This document shows, in pieces, positions 17,361 to 24,765 of a DNA stretch of 63,765 nucleotides. The stretch covers positions 1 to 63,765 of the forward strand of contig NZ_LGIQ01000013.1 of assembly GCF_001187725.1 (NCBI RefSeq), read 5' to 3'. Within the stretch, counting starts at the first letter, position 1, and the number at the start of each line of letters is the position of its first letter. A program made the position numbers and the translations under genes. The notes beneath the pieces were generated by a model. That model made no database searches. It worked only from the letters and a program-made list of their open reading frames with translations, and was not told the DNA's origin. The DNA is from Brevibacillus reuszeri (GTDB taxonomy: Bacteria; Bacillota; Bacilli; Brevibacillales; Brevibacillaceae).

Positions 17361-17762
17361 ATGCAAAAAGAAGAACTGACGCGAGATCCTAATCTGACCA
17401 ATCCACTGGTGCTTGCCTTTCTCGGCGACGCTACCTATGCTCATTGTGTGAGATACCATCTAATTGCCAAGGGGCTGGTTAAACCAAACCAGCTCCACAA
17501 GGCAGCCACCCGGTATGTGTCGGCGAAAGCACAGGCGAATGTCCTGTTGACGCTGATGCCGACTTTGCCGGAAGAAGAGCTGAATGTGGTAAAGCGGGGA
17601 CGGAACGCCAAATCAGGCTCCACTGCCAAAAATGCCGATATTATCGACTATCGTCATGCCACTGCCTTTGAAGCGTTGATTGGGTATTTGTATTTGAGCG
17701 GAAAAGAAGAGCGGATCGCTGAAATTGTGCAGCAAGCTTTTGCGATTGTGGAAGGAGAATAA
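17361..17762 (+). CDS. mrnC: Mini-ribonuclease III (23S rRNA maturation)
   Basis: A 133-residue RNase III-like endonuclease without the double-stranded RNA binding domain. In B. subtilis it matures both ends of 23S rRNA, helped by L3. The signature LAFLGDATYAHCVRYHL (about residues 19-35) and the acidic KNADIIDYRHATAFEALIGYLY stretch (split at about 92-113) hold the metal ligands Asp and Glu. It lies 15 bases after cysS and two bases before rlmB, as in relatives. Confidence 0.93.
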   Translation: MQKEELTRDPNLTNPLVLAFLGDATYAHCVRYHLIAKGLVKPNQLHKAATRYVSAKAQANVLLTLMPTLPEEELNVVKRGRNAKSGSTAKNADIIDYRHATAFEALIGYLYLSGKEERIAEIVQQAFAIVEGE

Positions 17763-17764
17763 GT

Positions 17765-18520
17765 ATGAGTGAAGAGTGGATTCTCGGTAAAAATCCGGTC
17801 ATTGAGGCGCTTCGATCGGGGCGTACAATCAATAAGATTTGGATTGCAGAAGGAACCAATAAGAATTTGATGGGACCTGTATTTTCTTTGGCAAAAGAGC
17901 AGGGTGTCATCGTGACGACGGCGAACCGCAAGAAACTGGATCAGCTGGTGTCTACAGATAACCATCAAGGTGTCATTGCATCTGTTGCCGCTTACGACTA
18001 TGTAGAAGTGGACGATATCTTGAAGCGGGCAGAGGAGAAAAATGAGCAGCCCTTTATTCTTTTGCTGGACGAGTTGGAGGACCCGCATAATCTCGGTTCT
18101 ATCATGCGGACTGCCGATGCGGTTGGGGCGCATGGTGTAATTATTCCAAAACGGCGCTCGGTCAGCCTGACGGCGACAGTGGCCAAGGCGTCCGCTGGTG
18201 CGATCAATTATGTGCCGGTGGCGCGTGTGACGAATTTGGTCCGTACCATGGAAGAATTAAAAGAGCGCGGAGTCTGGATTGCAGGAACGGATGCTAGCGC
18301 GAAGCAGGATTTCCGCCAAGGCGACTATACAATGCCGCTTGCAATCGTGATTGGCAGCGAGGGCAAAGGTATTAGCCGTCTGGTACGCGAGAACTGTGAT
18401 TTTCTCTACAGTCTGCCAATGGCGGGGAATGTAACCTCCCTCAATGCTTCAGTAGCTGCGGCTTTGCTCATGTATGAAGTATATCGTTCCAGGAGTCCAC
18501 TTCCATCGCGGGTGAAATGA
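17765..18520 (+). CDS. rlmB: 23S rRNA (guanosine-2'-O-)-methyltransferase RlmB, SpoU/TrmH family
   Basis: A 251-residue SPOUT methyltransferase. The N-terminal substrate domain (about 5-75) precedes the knotted catalytic domain. Motif 1 is EDPHNLGSIMRTADAVGAHG, motif 2 is VIGSEGKGISRL and motif 3 is MAGNVTSLNASVAAALLMYE. The expected target is G2251 of 23S rRNA, by analogy. ATG follows AAGGAGAATAAGT two bases after mrnC; rae1 begins one base after its stop. Confidence 0.9.
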   Translation: MSEEWILGKNPVIEALRSGRTINKIWIAEGTNKNLMGPVFSLAKEQGVIVTTANRKKLDQLVSTDNHQGVIASVAAYDYVEVDDILKRAEEKNEQPFILLLDELEDPHNLGSIMRTADAVGAHGVIIPKRRSVSLTATVAKASAGAINYVPVARVTNLVRTMEELKERGVWIAGTDASAKQDFRQGDYTMPLAIVIGSEGKGISRLVRENCDFLYSLPMAGNVTSLNASVAAALLMYEVYRSRSPLPSRVK

Positions 18521-18521
18521 G

Positions 18522-19046
18522 ATGGCTAAAAGAAAAGCCAAGCAGCTGCTGATCGTGGATGGCTACAATATCATCGGTGCCTGGCCTGACTTGCGCCTGC
18601 TGAAGGATCAAGATCGCATGGATGAGGCGCGCGATCAGCTGATTTCCAAAATGGCAGAATACCAGAGCTACACGGGATTGAAAGTCATCATTGTATTCGA
18701 TGCCTATAACGTACCGGGTATCGGTCGCCAAATGGAAGATTATCAGGTCGAAATATATTTTACGAAGAAAAAGGAGACAGCTGACGAAAAAATTGAACAG
18801 CTTGTCTCCCAATTTCACCAAAAAAATCGACAAATTTATGTAGCGACCTCCGACTACACTTCTCAGCGTGTCATTTTTGGTCAGGGAGCACTGCGCAAAT
18901 CCGCGCGGGAGTTGCTGTTAGATATGGAAAATGCAGGTAATGAGATCAAACGCGAGGTCGAAAAATCACATGAAGAAGGCTACTCCAGACGCATTACATT
19001 GAATGATGAAATAGCGAAAATATTCGAAAAATGGAGAAGGGAATAA
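18522..19046 (+). CDS. rae1: Ribosome-associated endoribonuclease Rae1 (YacP), NYN domain
   Basis: A 174-residue NYN/PIN-like nuclease. The start VDGYNIIGAWPDL (about residues 11-23) and IVFDAYNVPG (about 58-67) carry the conserved acidic residues of the metal site. In B. subtilis Rae1 enters the ribosomal A site and cuts translated mRNA. The gene is tightly packed behind rlmB and upstream of sigH, whose own promoter begins just after the rae1 stop. Confidence 0.9.
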   Translation: MAKRKAKQLLIVDGYNIIGAWPDLRLLKDQDRMDEARDQLISKMAEYQSYTGLKVIIVFDAYNVPGIGRQMEDYQVEIYFTKKKETADEKIEQLVSQFHQKNRQIYVATSDYTSQRVIFGQGALRKSARELLLDMENAGNEIKREVEKSHEEGYSRRITLNDEIAKIFEKWRRE

Positions 19047-19057
19047 GTTTCATTCGG

Positions 19058-19087
19058 TTGACGCTTTTTTACGGCATCATGTATAAT
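19058..19087 (+). promoter_or_regulatory. sigma-A-type promoter of sigH
   Basis: TTGACG (19058-19063), an 18-bp spacer and a perfect TATAAT (19082-19087). In B. subtilis sigH is driven by sigma-A and repressed by AbrB; no AbrB site can be judged by eye. Confidence 0.85.
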
Positions 19088-19128
19088 AGCGTCATCAATG
19101 GAGAAACCGGTTGGCGGAGGGATCATTT

Positions 19129-19779
19129 GTGAGTGTTGACCTCAAGGAGTTAAAACATGCCCAATATGAACTGATGACCGACGAAGAAGTAGTCGACCTG
19201 GTTCGCGATAATGACGCAGAGGCTCTGGAGTACTTGATCAACAAGTACAAGAACTTCGTGCGTGCCAAAGCGAGATCCTATTTTCTTATTGGGGCTGACC
19301 GCGAAGATATCGTGCAGGAAGGGATGATCGGACTGTACAAGTCTATTCGCGACTTCCGAGGGGACAAGCTCACTTCTTTCAAAGCTTTTGCTGAGCTGTG
19401 CATTACTCGTCAGATCATCACAGCAATCAAGACTGCAACCAGACAAAAGCATATCCCGCTTAATTCGTACGTGTCGCTGGACAAGCCGATCTACGATGAG
19501 GATTCTGATCGCACCTTGCTCGATGTCATTTCTGGCACCAAGGTGACAGATCCCGAAGAACTATTTATTAACCGCGAAGAGTTTGATGATATCGAAGGCA
19601 AAATGAGTGAGATTTTGAGTGACCTGGAGCGTCAGGTATTGATGCTTTATCTGGATGGGCGCTCTTATCAGCAGATCGCTGTTGAGCTGAAGCGTCACGT
19701 CAAATCCATCGACAATGCCTTGCAGCGTGTGAAGCGCAAGCTGGAGCGCTATTTGGAAGGTAGAGAGATTCATCTGTAA
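19129..19779 (+). CDS. sigH: RNA polymerase sigma-H factor (Spo0H)
   Basis: A 216-residue sigma-70-family factor for the transition to stationary phase and sporulation. Region 2 contains NFVRAKARSYFLIGADREDI with the core-binding helix and VQEGMIGLYKSIRDF (-10 recognition). Region 4 helix-turn-helix lies near the C-terminus (DGRSYQQIAVELKRHVKSID, about 183-202). GTG 19129 is seven bases after GGAGGG. An in-frame TTG at 19111 would add six residues but overlaps that Shine-Dalgarno. Confidence 0.95.
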   Translation: MSVDLKELKHAQYELMTDEEVVDLVRDNDAEALEYLINKYKNFVRAKARSYFLIGADREDIVQEGMIGLYKSIRDFRGDKLTSFKAFAELCITRQIITAIKTATRQKHIPLNSYVSLDKPIYDEDSDRTLLDVISGTKVTDPEELFINREEFDDIEGKMSEILSDLERQVLMLYLDGRSYQQIAVELKRHVKSIDNALQRVKRKLERYLEGREIHL

Positions 19780-19800
19780 AAAGAGAATCTCTCTTTTTAT
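19778..19800 (+). terminator. AU-rich terminator after sigH
   Basis: AAAAAGAGA (19778-19786) pairs with TCTCTTTTT (19790-19798), loop ATC, then ATTTTT. It starts in the stop codon region of sigH. Confidence 0.6.
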
Positions 19801-20048
19801 TTTTGCAAGGTGCGGCATCATCTAGCTCTTTGCAAGTAGAGGCAAAGCAGGACCTGGTGAGGGAAAGGCTGCGAAAAAAGGGAAAAATCGGGCGAATGTA
19901 AGGCGTATCAGATATTGGAGCGGCGGTCTTGCATGTTTTCGCGCATCTGAAAAACTACTGGCACTGCAAGGCTTTCCTAGCTGGAGAAGGCATTGGTAGA
20001 AGATTTTTTATGGAAGCAAAATGCTTTCGTCTTGTCAAGTCGTTTTGT
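19801..20048 (+). other. Gene-free stretch between sigH and rpmG
   Basis: I see no supported gene here. A possible 24-codon frame near 20010 lacks a ribosome binding site. Small inverted repeats occur (AAGCAAAATGCTT near 20016), but nothing resembles a known RNA. The rpmG promoter follows. Confidence 0.4.
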
Positions 20049-20077
20049 TTGACATGGGTATTTCGGTGTGATAAATT
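20049..20077 (+). promoter_or_regulatory. Promoter of rpmG-secE-nusG
   Basis: A consensus TTGACA (20049-20054), 17-bp spacer and TAAATT (20072-20077). A hairpin CCATAGA...TCTATGG lies in the ~150-nt leader (about 20090-20118). Confidence 0.7.
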
Positions 20078-20229
20078 TATTTAGGTAGCCATAGACTCTT
20101 ATCTCTCTGTTCTATGGTTACTTTGGTGAATGAAATGGTCTGGAAAAAGTAGCGGTTTTCCCGTACTATTTATCATCGGGGTACTTTTCATTAATAGTAA
20201 GGTTTGAAATGAGATGGAGGTGGCAATAA

Positions 20230-20379
20230 ATGCGAGTAAACATCACGTTGGCGTGCACCGAGTGTGGCGAGCGTAACTATATCTCCACAAAGAACAAACG
20301 CACCACTACTGAACGTGTTGAACTGAAAAAGTATTGCTCCCGTGACAAGAAGCAAACCCTTCATCGCGAGACGAAGTAA
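20230..20379 (+). CDS. rpmGB: 50S ribosomal protein L33 (RpmGB-like form)
   Basis: A 49-residue protein starting at the ATG after GATGGAGGTGGCAATAA. It reads ACTECGERNY near the N-terminus and KKYCSRDKKQT near the C-terminus. The first zinc pair CxxC is intact but the second is CxxD, as in B. subtilis RpmGB, so classical four-cysteine zinc binding is lost. The last stop base overlaps the secE start (TAATG). The position between sigH and secE is also that of rpmGB in B. subtilis. Confidence 0.93.
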   Translation: MRVNITLACTECGERNYISTKNKRTTTERVELKKYCSRDKKQTLHRETK

Positions 20380-20627
20380 TGGTTGATGCGACGAAGTCAG
20401 GGGGTGGCAAAGTGGGTTTTTTAGCACGAATCGGAGCCAGTTTTCGCCGTACCGGTGGTTTTTTTGGCGACGTAATGTCCGAACTGAAGAAAGTACGTTG
20501 GCCCAATCGTAAGGAATTAACAACTTATACGATCGTTGTTATGGTTACGGTTGTGCTGTTAGCACTGTTCTTCTTCGTCGTTGATTTGGGTATCTCGCGC
20601 TTGATCGATTTGATTCTAGGAACGTAA
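20379..20627 (+). CDS. secE: Preprotein translocase subunit SecE
   Basis: An 82-residue single-span subunit of the SecYEG channel. The amphipathic signature MSELKKVRWPNRKELTTY (about residues 33-50) precedes one transmembrane helix (about 52-73). ATG overlaps the rpmGB stop by one base, suggesting translational coupling. The N-terminal ~25 residues are Gly-rich and not conserved. Confidence 0.93.
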   Translation: MVDATKSGGGKVGFLARIGASFRRTGGFFGDVMSELKKVRWPNRKELTTYTIVVMVTVVLLALFFFVVDLGISRLIDLILGT

Positions 20628-20672
20628 TTTTGCAAGTCTTAGGAGGGACGGACGGTAATCGTCCTGGTGGAT

Positions 20673-21209
20673 ATGGAAAAAGCATGGTATGTACTTCATA
20701 CGTACTCAGGTTACGAAAACAAGGTTAAAACTAATCTTGAGAAACGCCTCGAGTCGATGGGCATGGAAGACAAGATCTTTCGCGTTCTCGTTCCCACTGA
20801 AGAAGAAGTGGAGACTAAGGATGGCAAAAAGCGCACCGTCACGAAAAAAGTGTTTCCTGGATACGTCCTTGTTGAAATGGTGATGACGGACGACTCTTGG
20901 TATGTCGTGCGTAACACTCCTGGGGTTACCGGCTTTGTCGGATCCACAGGCGCCGGTTCCAAGCCGACGGCGCTACGTCCTGAAGAGGCCGATACGATTC
21001 TCAAGCAAATGGGGATCGAAATTCCCAAAATCAGAGTCGATTTTGCTCTCCGCGATATGGTGCGCGTCACAGATGGTCCATTTTCTAATCGCACCGGGGA
21101 GATTATCGAGATTCACCCGGACAGACAGAAGGTTCGCGTATTAGTGGACATCTTCGGTCGCGAAACACCGGTAGAGCTAGACTTTACACAAGTTCAAAAA
21201 TTGGATTAG
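20673..21209 (+). CDS. nusG: Transcription elongation/pausing factor NusG
   Basis: A 178-residue factor binding RNA polymerase beta' and nascent RNA. The NGN domain begins EKAWYVLHTYSGYENKV and includes NTPGVTGFVGS; the C-terminal KOW domain carries VRVTDGPFSNRTGEI. In Bacillus it stimulates pausing. The start is slightly odd: AGGAGGGA (20641-20648) lies too far upstream, and ATG 20673 is preceded only by GGTGG. GTG 20667 is an alternative; the family N-terminus favours 20673. Confidence 0.9.
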   Translation: MEKAWYVLHTYSGYENKVKTNLEKRLESMGMEDKIFRVLVPTEEEVETKDGKKRTVTKKVFPGYVLVEMVMTDDSWYVVRNTPGVTGFVGSTGAGSKPTALRPEEADTILKQMGIEIPKIRVDFALRDMVRVTDGPFSNRTGEIIEIHPDRQKVRVLVDIFGRETPVELDFTQVQKLD

Positions 21210-21337
21210 GATTCAACTTGAAAAGTATCGTGCTATATGGTACATTTCATTTTGTTTTAACAATCCCACAACAATATCTGGGGTTTCTTGCACTCTCACT
21301 ATAGATCGGAAGTCTTTACATAGACTTTCACCAAACG

Positions 21338-21368
21338 GTGGGAGGGGGCATTCCCCCGTAATAACCAC
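21338..21368 (+). promoter_or_regulatory. Probable L1-binding leader element of rplK-rplA
   Basis: GTGG (21338-21341) and CCAC (21365-21368) enclose a GGGGG/CCCCC stem (21344-21348 with 21353-21357), leaving a short GA side loop and a long GTAATAA side loop. This two-stem shape with an asymmetric internal loop resembles the L1 target in Firmicute L11 operon leaders and in 23S rRNA. Autorepression by L1 is inferred. Confidence 0.55.
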
Positions 21369-21392
21369 ATGTGAAGTAAGGAGGTGTCTTAC

Positions 21393-21818
21393 GTGGCTAA
21401 GAAGGTTATCCGCGTAATTAAATTACAAATCCCAGCAGGTAAAGCGAATCCTGCACCTCCAGTAGGTCCGGCACTCGGTCAAGCTGGTGTGAACATCATG
21501 GGATTCTGTAAAGAATTCAATGCTCGTACAGAGAGCGAAGTTGGTATGATCATTCCGGTGGAAATCACCGTGTTTGAAGACCGTTCTTTCACTTTCATCA
21601 CGAAGACTCCACCAGCTGCAGTTCTGTTGAAGAAAGCTGCTGGCATCGAGTCCGGTTCTGGCGTACCAAACAAAACAAAGGTTGCTACGCTGAAGCGTGA
21701 TAAAGTTCGTGAAATCGCAGAACTGAAGCGTCCTGACCTGAATGCAGCATCCGTGGAAGCGGCTATGCGTATGGTTGAAGGTACTGCACGTTCTATGGGT
21801 ATCGTAATCGAAGACTAA
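21393..21818 (+). CDS. rplK: 50S ribosomal protein L11
   Basis: A 141-residue protein of the GTPase-associated centre, binding 23S rRNA near L10/L12 and needed for RelA sensing. The proline-rich signature KLQIPAGKANPAPPVGPALG and the C-terminal RNA-binding domain (about 70-141) are intact. GTG 21393 gives the normal MAKKV start and is spaced seven bases from AAGGAGGTG; GTG 21384 lies in the Shine-Dalgarno itself. Confidence 0.96.
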   Translation: MAKKVIRVIKLQIPAGKANPAPPVGPALGQAGVNIMGFCKEFNARTESEVGMIIPVEITVFEDRSFTFITKTPPAAVLLKKAAGIESGSGVPNKTKVATLKRDKVREIAELKRPDLNAASVEAAMRMVEGTARSMGIVIED

Positions 21819-21833
21819 TTGTCTTAAGTGCAA

Positions 21834-21856
21834 GGGGGCACAGACATTGTGCCCCC
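21834..21856 (+). other. Intercistronic hairpin between rplK and rplA
   Basis: GGGGGCACA (21834-21842) and TGTGCCCCC (21848-21856) form a perfect 9-bp GC-rich stem with loop GACAT. It is followed by CTGTCTG rather than Ts, so it is not a terminator and may protect or process the message. Confidence 0.6.
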
Positions 21857-21907
21857 CTGTCTGTGGGAGGATTAACCGCTACGACCACATTGAAGGGAGA
21901 TTTAATC

Positions 21908-22591
21908 ATGGCGAAAAAAGGTAAGAAATATCAAGAGGCTGTAAAGCTCGTTGATAAAAACAAAGTATACGAAGTAGCAGAAGGTATCGAGCTGGTTAAA
22001 AAAGCAGCTACTGCTAAATTCGATGAAACTGTTGAAGCAGCTTTCCGTTTGGGCGTAGATCCTAAGCGTGCTGACCAACAAATCCGTGGCGCTGTTGTAT
22101 TGCCTCATGGTACTGGTAAAGTACAACGCGTTCTCGTATTCGCTAAAGGCGAAAAAGCAAAAGATGCAGAAGCAGCTGGCGCTGACTATGTAGGCGATGC
22201 AGATATGATCGCGAAAATTCAAGGTGGCTGGTTCGACTTTGACGTTGTAGTAGCTACTCCTGACATGATGGGTGAAGTAGGTAAATTGGGTCGTGTACTC
22301 GGTCCAAAAGGCCTGATGCCAAACCCTAAGACCGGTACTGTTACTTTCGACGTAACAAAAGCGGTTAACGAAATCAAAGCGGGTAAAATTGAGTATCGCG
22401 TAGACAAAGCAGGTAACATCCACGCTCCGATCGGAAAAGCATCCTTCGATGCTGACAAGCTGGCTGACAACCTGGCTGCATTGACTGACGCGCTGAACCG
22501 TGCGAAACCAGCAGCAGCTAAAGGTGTTTACATGAGAAACGTAACCCTGAGCTCCACTATGGGCCCTGGCGTACGTGTTGCTGTAAAATAA
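21908..22591 (+). CDS. rplA: 50S ribosomal protein L1
   Basis: A 227-residue protein of the mobile L1 stalk, and often the translational repressor of its own operon. Family segments include ALGVDPKRADQ-like FRLGVDPKRADQQIRG (about 48-63) and GRVLGPKGLMPNPKTGTV (about 122-139). ATG 21908 follows GAAGGGAGATTTAATC. An upstream in-frame start (21863) would add 15 unrelated residues. Confidence 0.96.
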   Translation: MAKKGKKYQEAVKLVDKNKVYEVAEGIELVKKAATAKFDETVEAAFRLGVDPKRADQQIRGAVVLPHGTGKVQRVLVFAKGEKAKDAEAAGADYVGDADMIAKIQGGWFDFDVVVATPDMMGEVGKLGRVLGPKGLMPNPKTGTVTFDVTKAVNEIKAGKIEYRVDKAGNIHAPIGKASFDADKLADNLAALTDALNRAKPAAAKGVYMRNVTLSSTMGPGVRVAVK

Positions 22592-22597
22592 TGACAC

Positions 22598-22626
22598 TTG
22601 ACTTCCTATGTGGGAGTTGTTAAGAT
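22598..22626 (+). promoter_or_regulatory. Promoter of rplJ-rplL
   Basis: TTGACT (22598-22603), 17-bp spacer, TAAGAT (22621-22626), just after the rplA stop and before the L10 leader. Confidence 0.6.
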
Positions 22627-22644
22627 AGTTCCTGTTGATGAAAA

Positions 22645-22790
22645 GAATAGGCCGTAGACAGAAGGTGCAGAGCTTACTAAAGCAATGCTTAATATCCCTC
22701 CGAGGCGTGTGATGTACGAAAGAGGAAATGAGATTTCCTTTGACGATAAAGCATTATGCCCTCGTGAGTCTGCGAGGGCATTCTTCATTT
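22645..22790 (+). promoter_or_regulatory. L10(L12)4-binding leader of rplJ-rplL
   Basis: The stretch contains the hallmark strings of the Firmicute L10 leader: GCCGTAGACAGAAGGTGC, CTTACTAAAGCAATGCTTAATATCC and CCTCCGAGGCG. It ends in the hairpin ATGCCCTCG (22756-22764) / CGAGGGCAT (22773-22781), a perfect 9-bp stem followed by TTCTTCATTTT. Binding of the L10-L12 complex to the upstream part is expected to favour this terminator and so limit rplJ-rplL expression. Confidence 0.82.
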
Positions 22791-22821
22791 TCTAGGAATT
22801 AGAGCACGGGAGGTGTAAACA

Positions 22822-23337
22822 ATGGCAGAAATTCGTCCAACCGTTATTCGTGAAGAAAAGGTACAAGCGATCAACGAAATCGCAACCAAGCTTCGCGAAA
22901 GCCAAACTACAGTGGTAGCTGACTACCGCGGTCTGACAGTAGCACAAGTAACTGAGCTGCGCAAACAATTGCGTGAAGCAGGTGTTGAGTTCCAGGTGTT
23001 GAAAAACTCCCTGACTCGTTTGGCTACTGAGAAGGAAAGCCTGACTGAACTGGATCAATATCTGACTGGCCCGAACGCTCTGGCGTTCTCCAAAGACGAT
23101 ATCATTGCTCCAGCGAAAATCATCGCTGAATTCGCTAAGAAAAACGACAAGCTGGAAATCAAGGGTGGCGTAATCGAAGGTAAAGTTGTTGCTGCTGATC
23201 AAATTCAAGCACTCGCAACTCTTCCATCCCGCGAAGGTCTCCTTTCCATGCTTCTTTCCGTCCTGCAAGCTCCAATGCGCAACGTTGCACTGGCAGTCAA
23301 AGCAGTGGCAGAACAAAAAGAAGGTCAAGGCGCGTAA
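22822..23337 (+). CDS. rplJ: 50S ribosomal protein L10
   Basis: A 171-residue base of the L7/L12 stalk. The N-terminal rRNA-binding domain shows VVADYRGLTVAQVTELR (about residues 31-47); the C-terminal helix (LLSVLQAPMRNVALAVKAVA) carries binding sites for L12 dimers. ATG follows GGGAGGTGTAAAC. Translation and transcription are controlled by the leader directly upstream. Confidence 0.95.
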   Translation: MAEIRPTVIREEKVQAINEIATKLRESQTTVVADYRGLTVAQVTELRKQLREAGVEFQVLKNSLTRLATEKESLTELDQYLTGPNALAFSKDDIIAPAKIIAEFAKKNDKLEIKGGVIEGKVVAADQIQALATLPSREGLLSMLLSVLQAPMRNVALAVKAVAEQKEGQGA

Positions 23338-23393
23338 TCGCCTGATCGGATAATGTTTTAACTATACTTTTCCTTGAATGGGAGGATTTCAAA

Positions 23394-23756
23394 ATGTCTA
23401 AAGAGCAAATCTTGGAAGCCATTAAAGGCATGTCCGTTCTCGAACTGAACGACTTGGTAAAAGCAATTGAAGAAGAATTCGGTGTAACCGCTGCTGCTCC
23501 TGTAGCTGTAGTTGCTGGTGGCGCTGCTGAAGCGGCTGCTGAGCAAACTGAATTCACTGTAAACCTGGTAAGCGCTGGTGCTTCCAAAATCAACGTTATT
23601 AAAGTTGTTCGCGAGCTGACTGGTTTGGGTCTGAAAGAAGCAAAAGACCTGGTAGACAACGCTCCAAAAACACTTAAAGATGGCGTTTCCAAAGACGAAG
23701 CAGAAGCTCTCAAAGCAAAACTTGAAGAAGCTGGCGCAGTAGTAGAAGTAAAGTAA
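23394..23756 (+). CDS. rplL: 50S ribosomal protein L7/L12
   Basis: A 120-residue stalk protein that recruits translational GTPases. It has the N-terminal dimer domain, an Ala-rich hinge (about 36-55), and the C-terminal domain with KINVIKVVRELTGLGLKEAK (about 64-83). ATG follows GGGAGGATTTCAAA. A terminator lies 20 bases after the stop but the next gene is only 100 bases away. Confidence 0.96.
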   Translation: MSKEQILEAIKGMSVLELNDLVKAIEEEFGVTAAAPVAVVAGGAAEAAAEQTEFTVNLVSAGASKINVIKVVRELTGLGLKEAKDLVDNAPKTLKDGVSKDEAEALKAKLEEAGAVVEVK

Positions 23757-23776
23757 GTTAGCTTCCTAATGGAAAT

Positions 23777-23802
23777 CCCCTTGCCTGCGGCAGGGGGTTT
23801 TT
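23777..23802 (+). terminator. Terminator after rplL
   Basis: CCCCTTGCC (23777-23785) pairs with GGCAGGGGG (23789-23797), one wobble, loop TGC, then TTTTT. It may be partial, setting a lower level for the following methyltransferase and rpoBC genes. Confidence 0.8.
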
Positions 23803-23857
23803 CTGTAGAGGTGAAGGAGCTTGCTTTCGATACTGATGCAAAAAGGGTGAATCGCAC

Positions 23858-24454
23858 GTGGCAGATCATTACTACACCAATCGACCGGGAGCCGCACATG
23901 ACGAACAGCAATTTTCGTTTGTGCTTCGCGAAAAAGAACTGCGCTTTTGGACGGATGCAGGTGTTTTTTCTCGGGATCGGATTGACTTCGGCAGCGTATT
24001 GCTCATCGAAAACATGGACATTCCCAGTCGTGCGAGAGTGCTGGATGTGGGATGTGGTTACGGTCCGATCGGTTTGACTGTTGCAGGTCTTGCTGATCAA
24101 GGACAGGTAACGATGATTGATGTCAACGAACGTGCAGTTGACTTGGCGCGTCGAAACGCTGAGTTGAACAACGTGAAAAATGTTGAGATTCTCGTTAGCG
24201 ATGTTTACAGCAGTGTGCAGGGAAAACAGTTTGATATCATCCTGACCAACCCGCCTATTCGAGCGGGCAAGGAAATCGTCCATCGCATCTTTACAGAAGG
24301 ATATGAGCTCTTGGCTGAGGGTGGCGAGATGTGGGTAGTGATTCAGAAGAAGCAAGGTGCCCCTTCAGCATTGAAGAAGCTTCAGGAAACCTACCAAGAA
24401 GTAATAGAGGTAGACCGTAGAAAAGGCTATCACATTTTCCGGGCGATCAAATAA
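23858..24454 (+). CDS. ybxB: Class I SAM-dependent methyltransferase, RsmC-like (YbxB)
   Basis: A 198-residue methyltransferase. The SAM-binding motif I is VLDVGCGYGPIGL (about residues 61-73) and the catalytic NPP motif is LTNPPIRAGK (about 130-139), placing it with the RsmC/RlmG N6/N2-type group that modifies RNA bases. Fourth-position Ile (NPPI) is variable in the family. Substrate is not known from sequence; rRNA is likely from its position between rplL and rpoB, where B. subtilis ybxB also lies. GTG start follows AAAAGGGTGA. Confidence 0.88.
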   Translation: MADHYYTNRPGAAHDEQQFSFVLREKELRFWTDAGVFSRDRIDFGSVLLIENMDIPSRARVLDVGCGYGPIGLTVAGLADQGQVTMIDVNERAVDLARRNAELNNVKNVEILVSDVYSSVQGKQFDIILTNPPIRAGKEIVHRIFTEGYELLAEGGEMWVVIQKKQGAPSALKKLQETYQEVIEVDRRKGYHIFRAIK

Positions 24455-24483
24455 GCAAGAAGAAGTTCATTAGAAAACTTTTC

Positions 24484-24512
24484 TTGACGAGAATAAACCG
24501 TTGTGATAGCAT
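24484..24512 (+). promoter_or_regulatory. Candidate promoter for rpoB-rpoC
   Basis: TTGACG (24484-24489), 17-bp spacer, TAGCAT (24507-24512); an overlapping TATAAA follows at 24513. It lies 30 bases after ybxB and gives a leader of about 245 nt. Confidence 0.55.
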
Positions 24513-24551
24513 TATAAAATGTCAATATGGGATAAATGTCTATTTTTCAGT

Positions 24552-24624
24552 AATTCCCTGTCTGTCAAGCATTTTCTTCTTTTTATGAAAAAGGAAGGAA
24601 TGTTTGTGTAAAAACATGGGAATT
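24552..24624 (+). other. Long-range stem in the rpoB leader
   Basis: AATTCCC (24552-24558) is complementary to GGGAATT (24618-24624). Between them lie smaller inverted repeats (TTTTC...GAAAA and ATGTTT...AAACAT). Together they predict a branched structure directly upstream of the rpoB leader terminator. Confidence 0.4.
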
Positions 24625-24644
24625 CTTTTAAAATAGAGTTTCTC

Positions 24645-24687
24645 TGGGTTAAAAATGGTGTTACTGCTTTAACCCATTTTTATTTTT
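24645..24687 (+). terminator. Intrinsic terminator (attenuator) in front of rpoB
   Basis: TGGGTTAAA (24645-24653) pairs perfectly with TTTAACCCA (24668-24676) and runs into TTTTTATTTTT. It sits between the rpoB promoter and the rpoB start, so any transcript reaching rpoB must read through it. Confidence 0.75.
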
Positions 24688-24765
24688 GAGGCATTCGTCT
24701 GCTCTCTTAAAGTTGCCGAATGCCAAGTTTCTATGTGTGAAAACACAACCTGAGGGGTGAATAAG

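Noticed and set aside
20009..20083. 24-codon plus-strand frame (MEAKCFRLVK...) between sigH and rpmG
   Set aside because: No Shine-Dalgarno, and it spans the rpmG promoter.
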